A stretch of DNA of 64,000 nt from Bacteroidota bacterium (lineage in GTDB: Bacteria > Bacteroidota > Bacteroidia > Bacteroidales > UBA10428). Where the stretch lies: assembly GCA_023442525.1 (NCBI GenBank), contig JAEZZA010000031.1, positions 372,001 to 436,000 on the forward strand. The letters run 5' to 3'. Made by a program: the position numbers and the translations under genes. Each line of letters starts with the position of its first letter. Positions within the stretch are counted from its first letter, which is position 1. The notes under the pieces were generated by a model. The model saw only the letters and a program-made list of their open reading frames with translations. It was not told the origin of the DNA and did no database searches. Of this stretch, positions 45,072 to 54,261 are shown piece after piece.

Positions 45072-45902
45072 TTATGCCCGGCAGGCCTCCCAGGCTATAA
45101 TGGCTTTTTTGCGGGCCGAACCCCAGTGATAATTGCCAATGATACCACATTGCTGAATCACACGGTGGCAAGGAATGATAAGAGCCACGGGGTTATCGCC
45201 GATTGCTGAACCAACGGCCCTCGAAGCCGACGGCTGATTAATCGTTCGTGCTATATTGCCATAGCTTGTAAGCTTACCGCAAGGTATTTTCAACAGTGCT
45301 TCCCATACTTTAAGCTGAAACGGAGTGCCTTTCAGATGAAGTTTAATCTTATCCTTCGATTCAAATGTTGTAATAAATGACAGGGCAGCCTGGTGGAGTA
45401 TATCCGACTGATGAATAAATCCGGCATTGGGGAACAGATGATGCAGTTCATTCAATGCTGCATCTTCATCGTCTTCAAATGCCATAAAGCAGATGCCTTT
45501 TGCTGTAGATGCGATAAGTAATCTGCCAAAAGGGCTGTTTTCATAACTGTACCGGATAAGCAGACTCTCTCCGCCATTCTTGTATTCACCTGGTGTCATC
45601 CCTTCAATGGTGATGAAAAGATCGTGTAACCTGCCGGTGCCCGACAGGCCCGATTCATAGGCAACGTTTAATAATGATTCTTCAGAAAGTATGCTTTTCG
45701 CATAGTTAATGGTTATGTATTGCAGGAATTTCTTGGGACTTACCCCTGCCCAATCGGTAAATAATCTCTGAAAATGGAACGGACTCAGGTTGACTCTGGC
45801 TGCTACTTCGTCCAGATCGGGCTGTTCGCGAAAATGAGTCGTAATGTATTCAATAGCTTCAGCTATACGATCGTAATTACTTTTTACTTTAACTTCCATC
45901 AT
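45072..45902 (-). CDS. AraC-type regulator fused to methylated-DNA-protein cysteine methyltransferase (Ada-like)
   Basis: A 276-residue two-domain protein. An AraC helix-turn-helix (about 8-105; DEVAARVNLSPFHFQRLFTD) is followed by an Ogt-type methyltransferase (about 110-276) with IIPCHRVIQ, where Cys245 accepts the alkyl group from O6-methylguanine. It lacks the N-terminal zinc domain of E. coli Ada, so it cannot sense methyl phosphotriesters the same way. This short form is common. It repairs alkylated DNA and may regulate genes. Met1 or Met2 may start it. Confidence 0.9.
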   Translation of the reverse strand: MMEVKVKSNYDRIAEAIEYITTHFREQPDLDEVAARVNLSPFHFQRLFTDWAGVSPKKFLQYITINYAKSILSEESLLNVAYESGLSGTGRLHDLFITIEGMTPGEYKNGGESLLIRYSYENSPFGRLLIASTAKGICFMAFEDDEDAALNELHHLFPNAGFIHQSDILHQAALSFITTFESKDKIKLHLKGTPFQLKVWEALLKIPCGKLTSYGNIARTINQPSASRAVGSAIGDNPVALIIPCHRVIQQCGIIGNYHWGSARKKAIIAWEACRA

Positions 45903-46047
45903 CTTCTTTTATTACCAGGTAAACTTAGATATATAAACAATTCCATACAACCCGATTCTTGCTATATATGCGCAATACCTGTACACGGTGCTATATCAGG
46001 ATTACAATAAATGCAATAATTTATTTAGCTTTGAATTCATAATAACA

Positions 46048-48678
46048 ATGATTATGAGTATTTCCTTAAAATCGTCATGGATGGCCCTGTTTATGATATT
46101 CGTCGCCGGATATACCACAGCTCAGACAACTTACCAGTATCCATTCCAGGACCCGGGTTTACCTGCCGAAGAACGGGCTTTTGATTTGGTTTCACGCCTT
46201 ACGCTGCAGGAAAAGGTCACTCAATTCTTTAATTATAGTGCCGCTATTCCGAGGTTGGGAATCCCTGAATATAACTGGTGGAACGAAAGTCTTCATGGAG
46301 TGGCCAGGGCCGGAAAGGCAACCGTGTTTCCCCAGGCTATAGCCCTAGCAGCCACATTTAATGAAGAACTGATGTTTGATGTGGCTAATGCCATTTCAGA
46401 TGAAGCCAGGGCCAAGCATCACCATTTTATTCGTAATGATGTGCGGAGTATCTATACGGGACTTACCTTCTGGTCGCCCAACATCAATATATTCCGCGAT
46501 CCAAGATGGGGCCGCGGCCAGGAAACCTACGGCGAAGACCCCTTTCTTACCGGTCGTATGGCTGTGAATTTCATTAAAGGTTTACAGGGAAACGACACCA
46601 GGTATTATAAAACCATAGCCACTGCCAAACATTATGCCGTACACAGCGGACCGGAACATACCCGACATGCTGATAATTTTTTCGTAAATGATCGCGATCT
46701 TTATGAAACCTATCTGCCTGCGTTCAGGACGGCTGTAAAGGAAGCAAATGTTCAGTCGGTTATGTGCGCCTACAACAGGTTCAGGGATAAACCCTGTTGC
46801 GGCTCCGATTTGTTGCTCACCAATATTCTGAGAAACGAATTCGGATTTGATGGTTACGTGGTATCGGATTGCGGTGCCATTTCCGATTTTTTTACAAAAA
46901 ATGCCCATCATGTTGTTGAGACTTCATCGCGGGCATGGGGCTGGTCAGTTGCAACCGGAACCGATCTGAATTGCGAGACTCCTTCCAGCTTTCTGGTGAA
47001 AGATCTGGATTCTGCCATTAACAACGGTATCATTAATGAAAAGGACCTGAATACTTCGTTGAAACGACTTTACATTGCACGGTTCAAACTCGGCATGTTC
47101 GATCCCGAAATCATGGTGAATTATTCAAAAATACCAATGACTGTTGTAGGCTCGGAAAAACACCGGCAACTGGCAGAAAAATCAGCCGAAGAATCGATGG
47201 TTCTATTGAAAAACGACGGTGTGCTGCCTTTAAAACGCGGTGTAACGATTGCACTCATCGGACCCAATGCCGACAACTTTAACATTCTGATAGCTAATTA
47301 TAACGGAGAACCAGTAGTACCTGTAACACCTTTGAAAGGACTGAAAGATAAAAATGGATCAAAAAAACTGATGTATGCTCCCGGCTGTCAGATTGTTGAG
47401 GGAATATATACCAATTATAAGCCGGTTGATGCTGCCGTACTGTTTCATTCGGAGAACGGAAAACTTCAGAAAGGACTGAAAGCAGAATATTTCGAAGAGT
47501 CGGGATATCAAGGCAATCCGAAAATAATACGCGCAGATAGTTTAATTAATTTCTACTGGCTCACTTCTCCGTTAAACCAAAAACCCGAGGATAAATTCTC
47601 CGTAAGGTGGACAGGTGTATTGATCCCGCAGAGGACAGCTACCTATCGTTTCGGAGGCAATACCGGAGTTAAAATCGATGGTAAAGTGGCAGGAAATAAC
47701 GAAATAATGCTTGAAAAAGGCAAACAGTATAAATTGGAGGCCTCATACTCCGTTGAGCCCTTCTGGTGGGACAATGCACTGGAACCTTCAGCCAAACTGA
47801 CCTGGGTTGAAACAACAAGAGACTATAAAAAGGAAGCCCTTGATATTGCACGTAGTTCCAATGTAATCGTTTTTTGCGGAGGTATTGACGCCTCTCTTGA
47901 AGGTGAAGAGATGCCTCTCGAAATTGACGGTTTTTCGCATGGTGACCGCACTCACCTTGATCTTCCCGCTGTTCAGAAAGAACTGCTGAAAGAATTGAAA
48001 AAACTCGGAAAACCCATTGTTTATGTGAATTTCAGCGGAAGTGCCATGTCGCTCAACTGGGAAAGTGAAAACCTGAATGCCATTATACAGGCATTCTATC
48101 CGGGAGAATCAACAGGCATCGCGCTTGACAAGTTGCTCTTTGGAGAATTCAACCCTTCGGGTCGTCTTCCTGTAACTTTCTACAAAAGTGTAACCGACCT
48201 TCCTGATTTCAAGGATTACCGCATGGCAGGCCGAACCTACAGGTATTTCGAGGGTACACCTTTGTGGCCTTTTGGATATGGTCTCAGCTACACCACATTC
48301 ACATATAAAAACCTTGTGGTACCAGAAACAGGTATTGCAGGTACGGATATTAAAGTTACCGTTGACGTCACCAACTCTGGTAAACGGGATGGTGCAGAAG
48401 TAGTTCAGGTTTATGTAACCGACAGGGAGGCTTCAGTTCCGGTTCCTTTGAAATCGTTGTGCGGATTTAAGAAAGTATCGCTTAAAGCCGGTGAAACCCG
48501 TACCGTGGAAATTACCGTGAAAGCGGAGAGTCTCTCGCTGATTGACAAAGATTACCGGAGAATAATTGAGCCCGGTATTTTTACAATATATGCAGGAGGT
48601 TCTCAACCCGCCGAGAATGACAAAAAGGTACTGCAGTCCGATATAAACATTAGCGGTCCGACTTTTGTTATTAAATAA
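46048..48678 (+). CDS. Glycoside hydrolase family 3 protein with PA14 and FnIII-like domains
   Basis: An exported glycosidase of 896 codons from a GTG at 45988; I prefer the ATG at 46048 (876 residues), which places a signal peptide (ending GYTTAQ) at the front. The GH3 barrel contains YNWWNESLHGVARAG and the nucleophile Asp274 in SDCGAISD; the second domain has GGIDASLEGEEMP with the likely acid/base. A PA14 domain (about 455-590; GLKAEYFEESGY) is inserted, and a fibronectin III-like domain (about 760-850) closes it. The pattern is closest to beta-xylosidases; beta-glucosidase is the alternative. Confidence 0.9.
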   Translation: MIMSISLKSSWMALFMIFVAGYTTAQTTYQYPFQDPGLPAEERAFDLVSRLTLQEKVTQFFNYSAAIPRLGIPEYNWWNESLHGVARAGKATVFPQAIALAATFNEELMFDVANAISDEARAKHHHFIRNDVRSIYTGLTFWSPNINIFRDPRWGRGQETYGEDPFLTGRMAVNFIKGLQGNDTRYYKTIATAKHYAVHSGPEHTRHADNFFVNDRDLYETYLPAFRTAVKEANVQSVMCAYNRFRDKPCCGSDLLLTNILRNEFGFDGYVVSDCGAISDFFTKNAHHVVETSSRAWGWSVATGTDLNCETPSSFLVKDLDSAINNGIINEKDLNTSLKRLYIARFKLGMFDPEIMVNYSKIPMTVVGSEKHRQLAEKSAEESMVLLKNDGVLPLKRGVTIALIGPNADNFNILIANYNGEPVVPVTPLKGLKDKNGSKKLMYAPGCQIVEGIYTNYKPVDAAVLFHSENGKLQKGLKAEYFEESGYQGNPKIIRADSLINFYWLTSPLNQKPEDKFSVRWTGVLIPQRTATYRFGGNTGVKIDGKVAGNNEIMLEKGKQYKLEASYSVEPFWWDNALEPSAKLTWVETTRDYKKEALDIARSSNVIVFCGGIDASLEGEEMPLEIDGFSHGDRTHLDLPAVQKELLKELKKLGKPIVYVNFSGSAMSLNWESENLNAIIQAFYPGESTGIALDKLLFGEFNPSGRLPVTFYKSVTDLPDFKDYRMAGRTYRYFEGTPLWPFGYGLSYTTFTYKNLVVPETGIAGTDIKVTVDVTNSGKRDGAEVVQVYVTDREASVPVPLKSLCGFKKVSLKAGETRTVEITVKAESLSLIDKDYRRIIEPGIFTIYAGGSQPAENDKKVLQSDINISGPTFVIK

Positions 48679-48788
48679 GCCAGCTGACCAATACCCATTA
48701 ATGAAGTGCAACATAATTCAATGTTGTCAATTGGATAATCATCGGAAAATTCGAGGGAACCTGTAATCTCAAATCCGGGCCATAAGAA

Positions 48789-51005
48789 ATGTCTTCTTTA
48801 ACAGTTAAAACATATCCCGTAACCGGCATGAGTTGTGCTACATGCGCGTTGAACGTCGAAAAAGCACTCAAAAAGCAGCCGGGTGTTGCTGATGCTTCTG
48901 TAAACTATGCAAATGCATCGGCCAGGGTTGCATTCACCCCCGAAGGAGCAGATCTGAACCAGATCCAGTCAGCCGTTCGTTCGATCGGGTACGATATCAT
49001 TGTTGATGATTCGGATAAAGGAGCAGAAAATGACCAGCTCAGACATTATCAGAAGCTGAAGACAAACATGACCGGGGCCATAGCACTTGCCCTGCCGGTA
49101 ATGATCATTTCCATGTTCTTTATGAATATGCCCTATGCGAACTTTATCATGCTGGTTTTAACTTTGCCTGTACTGATCTGGTTCGGCAGAAGTTTCTTCC
49201 GGAATGCATTCAACCTTGCCCGCCACGGACAATCGAACATGGATACCCTGGTTGCCCTGAGTACCGGAATCGCTTTCCTGTTCAGCCTGTTCAACACTAT
49301 TTTCCCGGAGTTCTGGCATCGGCGAGGGCTTCATCCACATGTATATTATGAAGCTTCAACTGTAATCATTGCCTTCATTCTGATCGGCCGTGTACTTGAA
49401 GAAGGCGCTAAAGCAAAAACCTCGGCAGCCATAAAAAAACTCATGGGACTGCAGCCCGAAGAGGCCGTAATCATCGATGATGCCGGCAACGAAATGCAAA
49501 TTCCCGTAGCCATGGTTAAACCGGGCGACCTGCTAAGAGTAAAACCCGGCGACAAGATCCCTGTTGACGGAATAATTTCAATCGGATCTTCAGCAATTGA
49601 TGAAAGTACCATAACAGGCGAATCCATACCAAAAGATAAACTCGTAGGAGACAAGGTATTCGCAGGGACCCTGAACATCTCCGGCAGTTTTGTAATGAAA
49701 GCCCGGCAGGTTGGTTCTGAAACCGTGCTCTCCAGGATCATTCAAATGGTGGAACAGGCTCAGTCGACAAAAGCACCCGTTCAAAAAACAGTGGATAAAA
49801 TTGCTTCGATATTTGTGCCAGTTGTCATTGCCATCTCCTTGTTAAGTTTTACCGGGTGGCTGATCTTTGGTGGAAACGACTCTGTATCGAGGGCGTTGCT
49901 CGCCATGGTCACTGTTCTGGTTATTGCCTGTCCCTGTGCACTGGGTCTTGCAACACCCACTGCTTTGATGGTGGGAATGGGAAAAGGCGCACGCGACGGA
50001 ATTCTGATAAAAGATGCTGAAAACCTCGAGCGTATACAAAAGGTAAATGCCATCGTGCTCGATAAAACCGGCACGCTTACCGAAGGCAAACCTGTTGTAA
50101 CCGATCTGTTGTGGCTTTCGACCACCACTTCGTTACAACAACATACCAAAGTTCTGATCGCGATGGAAAAACAATCATCGCATCCGCTTGCAGACGCCAT
50201 TGTTGAGGCTTTACCCAAACAAATCAACGGTTCGGTTTTCCTTGAAAAGTTTGAAAATATTCCGGGCAAAGGCATTAAAGCTATGCACGCGGGTAAATCG
50301 TATTTTGCCGGAAATATGAATATGATTGCGGAGGAAGGCGTAGTAATTGATCAGGAGAATCTGAGCCACATCCGCAATCTTGAAAAAATGGCCCGGACTG
50401 TTGTGGTCTTTGGTACAGCTAACCAGTTACTGGCGGTAATAGGACTGGCCGATATATTAAAACCCGGTTCTGCAAGGGCCGTAAAGGAACTTCGCGACAG
50501 GGGCATTGAGGTTTACATGTTAACAGGTGACAATGAAGAAACAGCTGCAGCCATTGCCTCACAGGCCAATATTGAAAAATACAGTGCAGGGATGATGCCC
50601 TCCGGAAAGGCCGACTTCATTAAAAAACTGCAGGATGAGGGCAAAATTGTAGGCATGGCCGGTGACGGGATAAACGATTCGCACGCGCTTGCCCAGGCCG
50701 ATGTAAGCATAGCTATGGGAAAAGGATCCGACATAGCCATGGAAGTGGCCGGGATGACTATTATATCATCAGATCTTGAAAAAATACCGAGGGCAATCAG
50801 TCTATCGCAACTCACAGTCCGCACCATCAGGCAAAACCTATTCTGGGCTTTTATTTATAATCTGATTGGTATTCCCATTGCAGCAGGTTTACTCTATCCA
50901 GTATGGGGATTTATGCTGAATCCGATGATAGCTGCAGCCGCCATGGCTTTGAGTTCAGTATCGGTGGTAACAAACAGCCTTCGATTGAAGGGGATGAAGC
51001 TGTAA
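48789..51005 (+). CDS. copA: Copper-translocating P-type ATPase
   Basis: A 738-residue P1B-type ATPase exporting Cu(I). One N-terminal heavy-metal domain has GMSCATC (Cys16, Cys19). The membrane ion site is CPC in IACPCALGLATPTA, the phosphorylated Asp425 lies in DKTGTLT, TGES is the dephosphorylation loop, the HP motif is SSHPLA, and GDGINDSHALAQADVSIAMG is the hinge. Eight membrane helices fit. No copper chaperone or CueR-like regulator is adjacent. Confidence 0.95.
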   Translation: MSSLTVKTYPVTGMSCATCALNVEKALKKQPGVADASVNYANASARVAFTPEGADLNQIQSAVRSIGYDIIVDDSDKGAENDQLRHYQKLKTNMTGAIALALPVMIISMFFMNMPYANFIMLVLTLPVLIWFGRSFFRNAFNLARHGQSNMDTLVALSTGIAFLFSLFNTIFPEFWHRRGLHPHVYYEASTVIIAFILIGRVLEEGAKAKTSAAIKKLMGLQPEEAVIIDDAGNEMQIPVAMVKPGDLLRVKPGDKIPVDGIISIGSSAIDESTITGESIPKDKLVGDKVFAGTLNISGSFVMKARQVGSETVLSRIIQMVEQAQSTKAPVQKTVDKIASIFVPVVIAISLLSFTGWLIFGGNDSVSRALLAMVTVLVIACPCALGLATPTALMVGMGKGARDGILIKDAENLERIQKVNAIVLDKTGTLTEGKPVVTDLLWLSTTTSLQQHTKVLIAMEKQSSHPLADAIVEALPKQINGSVFLEKFENIPGKGIKAMHAGKSYFAGNMNMIAEEGVVIDQENLSHIRNLEKMARTVVVFGTANQLLAVIGLADILKPGSARAVKELRDRGIEVYMLTGDNEETAAAIASQANIEKYSAGMMPSGKADFIKKLQDEGKIVGMAGDGINDSHALAQADVSIAMGKGSDIAMEVAGMTIISSDLEKIPRAISLSQLTVRTIRQNLFWAFIYNLIGIPIAAGLLYPVWGFMLNPMIAAAAMALSSVSVVTNSLRLKGMKL

Positions 51006-51023
51006 ACGATTATACCGGAAACT

Positions 51024-51602
51024 TCATTTTGTGAGTGAACCAAACATCTTATTCTGCCGGGTCATCTTGATGAAATAATTTAGCCGTTTCCGGAATTCCT
51101 CCGGCCTGACACGGGCATGATCAATATATGCAATTCTTACCTCGCAGTAATGCTCCGGAAAACCATTGAAATTTTTCCAAACTTCCTGATCACTTTTCAG
51201 GATCTTAAGAATATCCTTCGGCATTACAAACGGTTTATGTTCGGTTAATGCACCATCAACCAAAGCCACATGATGACTGATACTCTCCAATCCGGCAGAA
51301 GTCATCCGGCCCGTTTCAACCATCTTTCTGACGCGGATCTTGTTCAGTTGCGACAGATCACTTCTTTTGCGTCTGGGACTAAACCGTTGGGCCGAAGATT
51401 CATCATCGACCTTTTTCACCGTGCTGTCGATCCATCCGAAACATAATGCTTCTTCAACGGCTTCATCATAAGGAATTCTGGGCTTGCCTGACTTCTTATT
51501 ATAGTATATAAGCCAGATTTCCGACGCATTTTGATAATTTTCAATCAACCAGTTTCGCCAGTCGTCCCGGTTGGTAACATATAGTTTTTCACCTATTTCC
51601 AT
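51024..51602 (-). CDS. YdeI/OmpD-associated family protein
   Basis: A 192-residue soluble protein. WLIYYNKKSGKPRIPYDEAV (about 30-49), EEALCFGWIDSTVKKVDD and FSPRRKRSDLSQLNK are the family's hallmark N-terminal pattern. The C-terminal part (FNGFPEHYCEVRIAYIDHAR, KRLNYFIKMTRQNK) is the DUF1905/bacteriocin-protection-like region. Members are widespread and of unclear function; some are linked to resistance to antimicrobial peptides. It is a lone gene convergent to copA. Confidence 0.82.
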   Translation of the reverse strand: MEIGEKLYVTNRDDWRNWLIENYQNASEIWLIYYNKKSGKPRIPYDEAVEEALCFGWIDSTVKKVDDESSAQRFSPRRKRSDLSQLNKIRVRKMVETGRMTSAGLESISHHVALVDGALTEHKPFVMPKDILKILKSDQEVWKNFNGFPEHYCEVRIAYIDHARVRPEEFRKRLNYFIKMTRQNKMFGSLTK

Positions 51603-51792
51603 CTTGCAGAAGTATCAGGCAAAAATAATTTATTCAGGGATTGTCTTCTGCATCAAAATGCCAAATGCTAATAATTTCCGATTGAATTCGGTAATTTTGT
51701 AATCTCTGATGGACAAACAAACCGGGTATCGCAGGCGCAAATAAACAAGCTCGAAGAAATGGGAGTTACTGTAATTGTTTAGCTGACGGGGT

Positions 51793-52443
51793 ATGCAAAA
51801 TGAGAACTCACAACTCTTAACTATAGCGGTTCTTGGGGGCACCGGGAAGGCAGGCCGGTTTGTTGTTGATGAACTGGTAAGGCAGGGAATGCATGTTAAA
51901 ATGCTGGTTCGCAGCCCTGAAAAAGCGCCTGCCAAACATCCGGCTATTGAAATAGTATTGGGCAGTGCAAGAAATTACTCAACAATTCAACGGCTTATAA
52001 GCGATTGTGATGCGGTAATAAGTACGCTGGGACCTTCAAAAACCGAAACAGATATATGCAGTGTTTCTGCAAGGCATGTCATAGGCGTAATGAAACAGAT
52101 TAACATCAAACGATATATTGAAATAGCGGGATTGGGTCTTACTGTACCGGGCGACAACAGAAATATACTGACCCGGTTAATTACCTGGGCTATCCGTACC
52201 TTTTCACCGGCAACAGTGAAGGATCGTCAGCTTACCTACGAAATACTGTCATCCTCCAGGATTAACTGGACTATTATACGCTGTCCCACAATTGAAATGA
52301 GTGGCAAACGGAAAAACATAAAGGTTGGCATGGAAGATAATCCCGGCTTTAAGGTTACTGCAGCAGATTTGGCGTATTTTATAGTTGAACAGATCCACAG
52401 CCACGAATACCTGAAGAAATGTCCCTTTATTTCCAGTTCGTGA
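51793..52443 (+). CDS. NAD(P)-binding oxidoreductase, atypical SDR (biliverdin reductase B-like)
   Basis: A 216-residue Rossmann-fold protein. AVLGGTGKAGRFVVDELVRQ (12-31) is the atypical-SDR dinucleotide site, MLVRSPEKAP follows, AVISTLGPS ends strand 4, and WTIIRCPTIE replaces the classical catalytic motif. Such proteins bind NADP and either reduce flavins or act as redox sensors; the substrate is not known. Relics of other genes flank it on both sides, so its surroundings have been rearranged. Confidence 0.8.
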   Translation: MQNENSQLLTIAVLGGTGKAGRFVVDELVRQGMHVKMLVRSPEKAPAKHPAIEIVLGSARNYSTIQRLISDCDAVISTLGPSKTETDICSVSARHVIGVMKQINIKRYIEIAGLGLTVPGDNRNILTRLITWAIRTFSPATVKDRQLTYEILSSSRINWTIIRCPTIEMSGKRKNIKVGMEDNPGFKVTAADLAYFIVEQIHSHEYLKKCPFISSS

Positions 52444-52450
52444 TCGCAGG

Positions 52451-52626
52451 TTACAAAGCCTGATCCAGGTCTTCAATAAGATCTTCGGGCGATTCAATTC
52501 CCACCGTCTCAACAGGTTCTCCTTTATCCCTTCTTTCTCGCGTTGTTCTTTTGAAACCAGTCGGTGCGAGGTTGAGACCGGTGCGCAGATTAACTTTATA
52601 TTGTAAAGTTACCAAAATCAATTGGC
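52451..52626 (-). pseudogene. Possible 3' relic of a Cys/Met-metabolism PLP enzyme gene
   Basis: On the minus strand an open stretch of about 57 codons without a normal start ends in VGIESPEDLIEDLDQAL and a stop. This closely matches the C-terminal tail of cystathionine gamma-synthase/O-acetylhomoserine sulfhydrylase family enzymes ((S/V)GIE.PEDLI.DL.QAL). The upstream part does not look like the rest of that family, and the catalytic domain is missing. It is best read as a leftover gene end. Confidence 0.45.
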
Positions 52627-52746
52627 TTCCTCAATAATTGAAAATGAAAAGATTACAGGTCATTTTGAAATCTAAGTGTTTTTACATTACATTTGCGCAT
52701 CCAAAACCCTAAATCCTGATATCGAGCACAAGCTCATAATCAGAAA

Positions 52747-53229
52747 ATGAGAGAATATATAGGCAATGAGTTTACCTACCTGCTTCCGGGAGAACTGATC
52801 GTTACGTCAAAACCCCTGAAAATAACAACCACATTAGGTTCGTGTGTGTCCGTTTGTCTTTTTGATCAGGAAAGAGGGATTGCCGCAATGAATCACTACA
52901 TGCTGCCCCGTTACAATAATGAGAAGGATAAAAACATCTTCAGGTACGGTGATTCTTCACTGGAATACATGCTCGAAAAAATGATCAGGACAGGTGCAAT
53001 TAAGGAAAAGATAGTGGCAAGAGTTTTCGGGGGTAGCTCTATGTTTATAAATCCGGCATCCAATTTAAATGTCGGCGCTCAGAATATTGAGATTGCCCTT
53101 AATTTTCTTAAGAACAACCGTATCAGAATCAATGCAACCGAAATTGGTGGAGAAAGCGGCCGTAAGGTTGTTTTCGACACGTCTGCCGGCGTAATCAGTT
53201 GCAATCTTTTAATTTCGAGTATAAAATAA
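52747..53229 (+). CDS. cheD: Chemoreceptor glutamine deamidase CheD
   Basis: A 160-residue protein that deamidates receptor glutamines and tunes adaptation. LGSCVSVCLFD (30-40) holds catalytic Cys33, MNHYMLP carries His50, and KIVARVFGGSSMF (84-103 region) with NIEIALNFLKNNRIRINATEIGGESGRKV follows in fragments typical of CheD. It lies about 2.3 kb upstream of the receptor gene, separated from the rest of the che genes by the FNR-like regulator and the porin. Confidence 0.93.
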   Translation: MREYIGNEFTYLLPGELIVTSKPLKITTTLGSCVSVCLFDQERGIAAMNHYMLPRYNNEKDKNIFRYGDSSLEYMLEKMIRTGAIKEKIVARVFGGSSMFINPASNLNVGAQNIEIALNFLKNNRIRINATEIGGESGRKVVFDTSAGVISCNLLISSIK

Positions 53230-53272
53230 TTGGTTTGGGTCATGAACATTTTTGTTAATTTTATTTTCGAAA

Positions 53273-53390
53273 ATGAAAGCGATCGGATTTTATCAGAACC
53301 TGATCAACCAAGTACCCAATCCATGTTTCCTTATATTTGACAATGATGGAAGAGAATACTGTGATCCCTATCCAACCCGGCAAAGAATTT
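53273..53390 (+). pseudogene. Possible PAS-domain fragment
   Basis: After cheD, an ATG opens GFYQNLINQVPNPCFLIFDN, which looks like the first helix and strand of a PAS domain (F...L....P.P.F..D..G). The likeness is lost about 30 residues in, where the frame enters sequence antisense to the FNR-like gene. It may be the stub of a deleted sensor gene; chance cannot be excluded. Confidence 0.3.
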
Positions 53391-54066
53391 TCATCATTTC
53401 CATATTGTTAATGACCAGAATTTTGCCGTCAATATTTATGAGCCTGTCGTGCTTGAATTCATTAAGCAGCCGGATCATGCTCTCAACCGACATGCCTGCA
53501 AGTTCTGCCAGCTCCTTTCGGGTGATATTGGGATAAATGTCCAGACCTTTTTTCTCAAGTTGCGAAATGTAAGTAATTGCTTCCGCCATCCGCCCCTGAA
53601 GATTTTTGGTACCCATAACTCCCAGGCGGTAATACAGGAAATCATTCTCCCGGTTAAAGTGCCGGAAAAGAATTTCATAAAGCGACTGGTCTTTTGCCAG
53701 AATTTTCTTAGCCTGGTTTATTTCAATAAGACACACATCGCACGGGTTTAATGCCGTTACCGTATATTTTATCTCATTCCGTCCAAAGACCTCTGAAAGA
53801 CCCAGGTAATCACCCGGACTATAAAAACGCACAATAAGGTTCTTATTGCTATGATATCCTTCCATGAACTGTTTGAGCAATCCTCTTTTTACAAACACTA
53901 CGGAGGTATTGAATGAACCGTGTTTAAAAACTGTCTCCCCTTTGTTAAACCTGATTTCTCTTCGGTAGCTGGTACCGTTTACAGCATCAGATCCTTCATC
54001 CGCATTGGCAAATAAGCATTTTACATTACAGTTATCACAAGCACTACTCCGTGTAAAGGTATCCAT
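53368..54066 (-). CDS. Crp/Fnr family regulator with FNR-like cysteines
   Basis: A 232-residue regulator: a cAMP-binding-type sensor domain (about 35-150; RFYSPGDYLGLSEVF) and a helix-turn-helix (about 170-225; ITRKELAELAGMSVESMIRL). Cys10, Cys13 and Cys17 at the N-terminus, plus Cys112 in DVCLIEI at the place of E. coli FNR Cys122, could hold an oxygen-sensitive iron-sulphur cluster. The recognition helix keeps Glu and Arg (VESMIR against FNR VETISR) but lacks the serine. It is divergent from the porin-chemotaxis operon, with inverted repeats between, so it probably controls both. Confidence 0.88.
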   Translation of the reverse strand: MDTFTRSSACDNCNVKCLFANADEGSDAVNGTSYRREIRFNKGETVFKHGSFNTSVVFVKRGLLKQFMEGYHSNKNLIVRFYSPGDYLGLSEVFGRNEIKYTVTALNPCDVCLIEINQAKKILAKDQSLYEILFRHFNRENDFLYYRLGVMGTKNLQGRMAEAITYISQLEKKGLDIYPNITRKELAELAGMSVESMIRLLNEFKHDRLINIDGKILVINNMEMMKILCRVG

Positions 54067-54106
54067 GAAATGAAAGTTTGTTTAAATATACGGTTTTAAT
54101 CAAGTA

Positions 54107-54154
54107 ATGTTATCTGACATAAAAAATCTTGTCATTTGAAACATAAGATGACAT
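54107..54154. promoter_or_regulatory. Candidate operator: repeated TGACAT/TTGTCA half-sites
   Basis: The 195-base gap between the divergent regulator and porin genes holds TGACAT (54115-54120), TTGTCAT (54129-54135) and ATGACAT (54148-54154). The first and third are direct copies, each followed by AAAAA; the middle one is inverted. This is a plausible binding region for the FNR-like protein, although spacing differs from the standard 14-16-base CRP/FNR palindrome. Confidence 0.45.
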
Positions 54155-54261
54155 AAAAATACATTTCTGATTCTGTTTAAATAGTGATAACAGATTTTCG
54201 AAGTACCGTATAACCATAACAAAAACATAAAACCATTTGTGAAAGATTAAAAAACTCGCTT

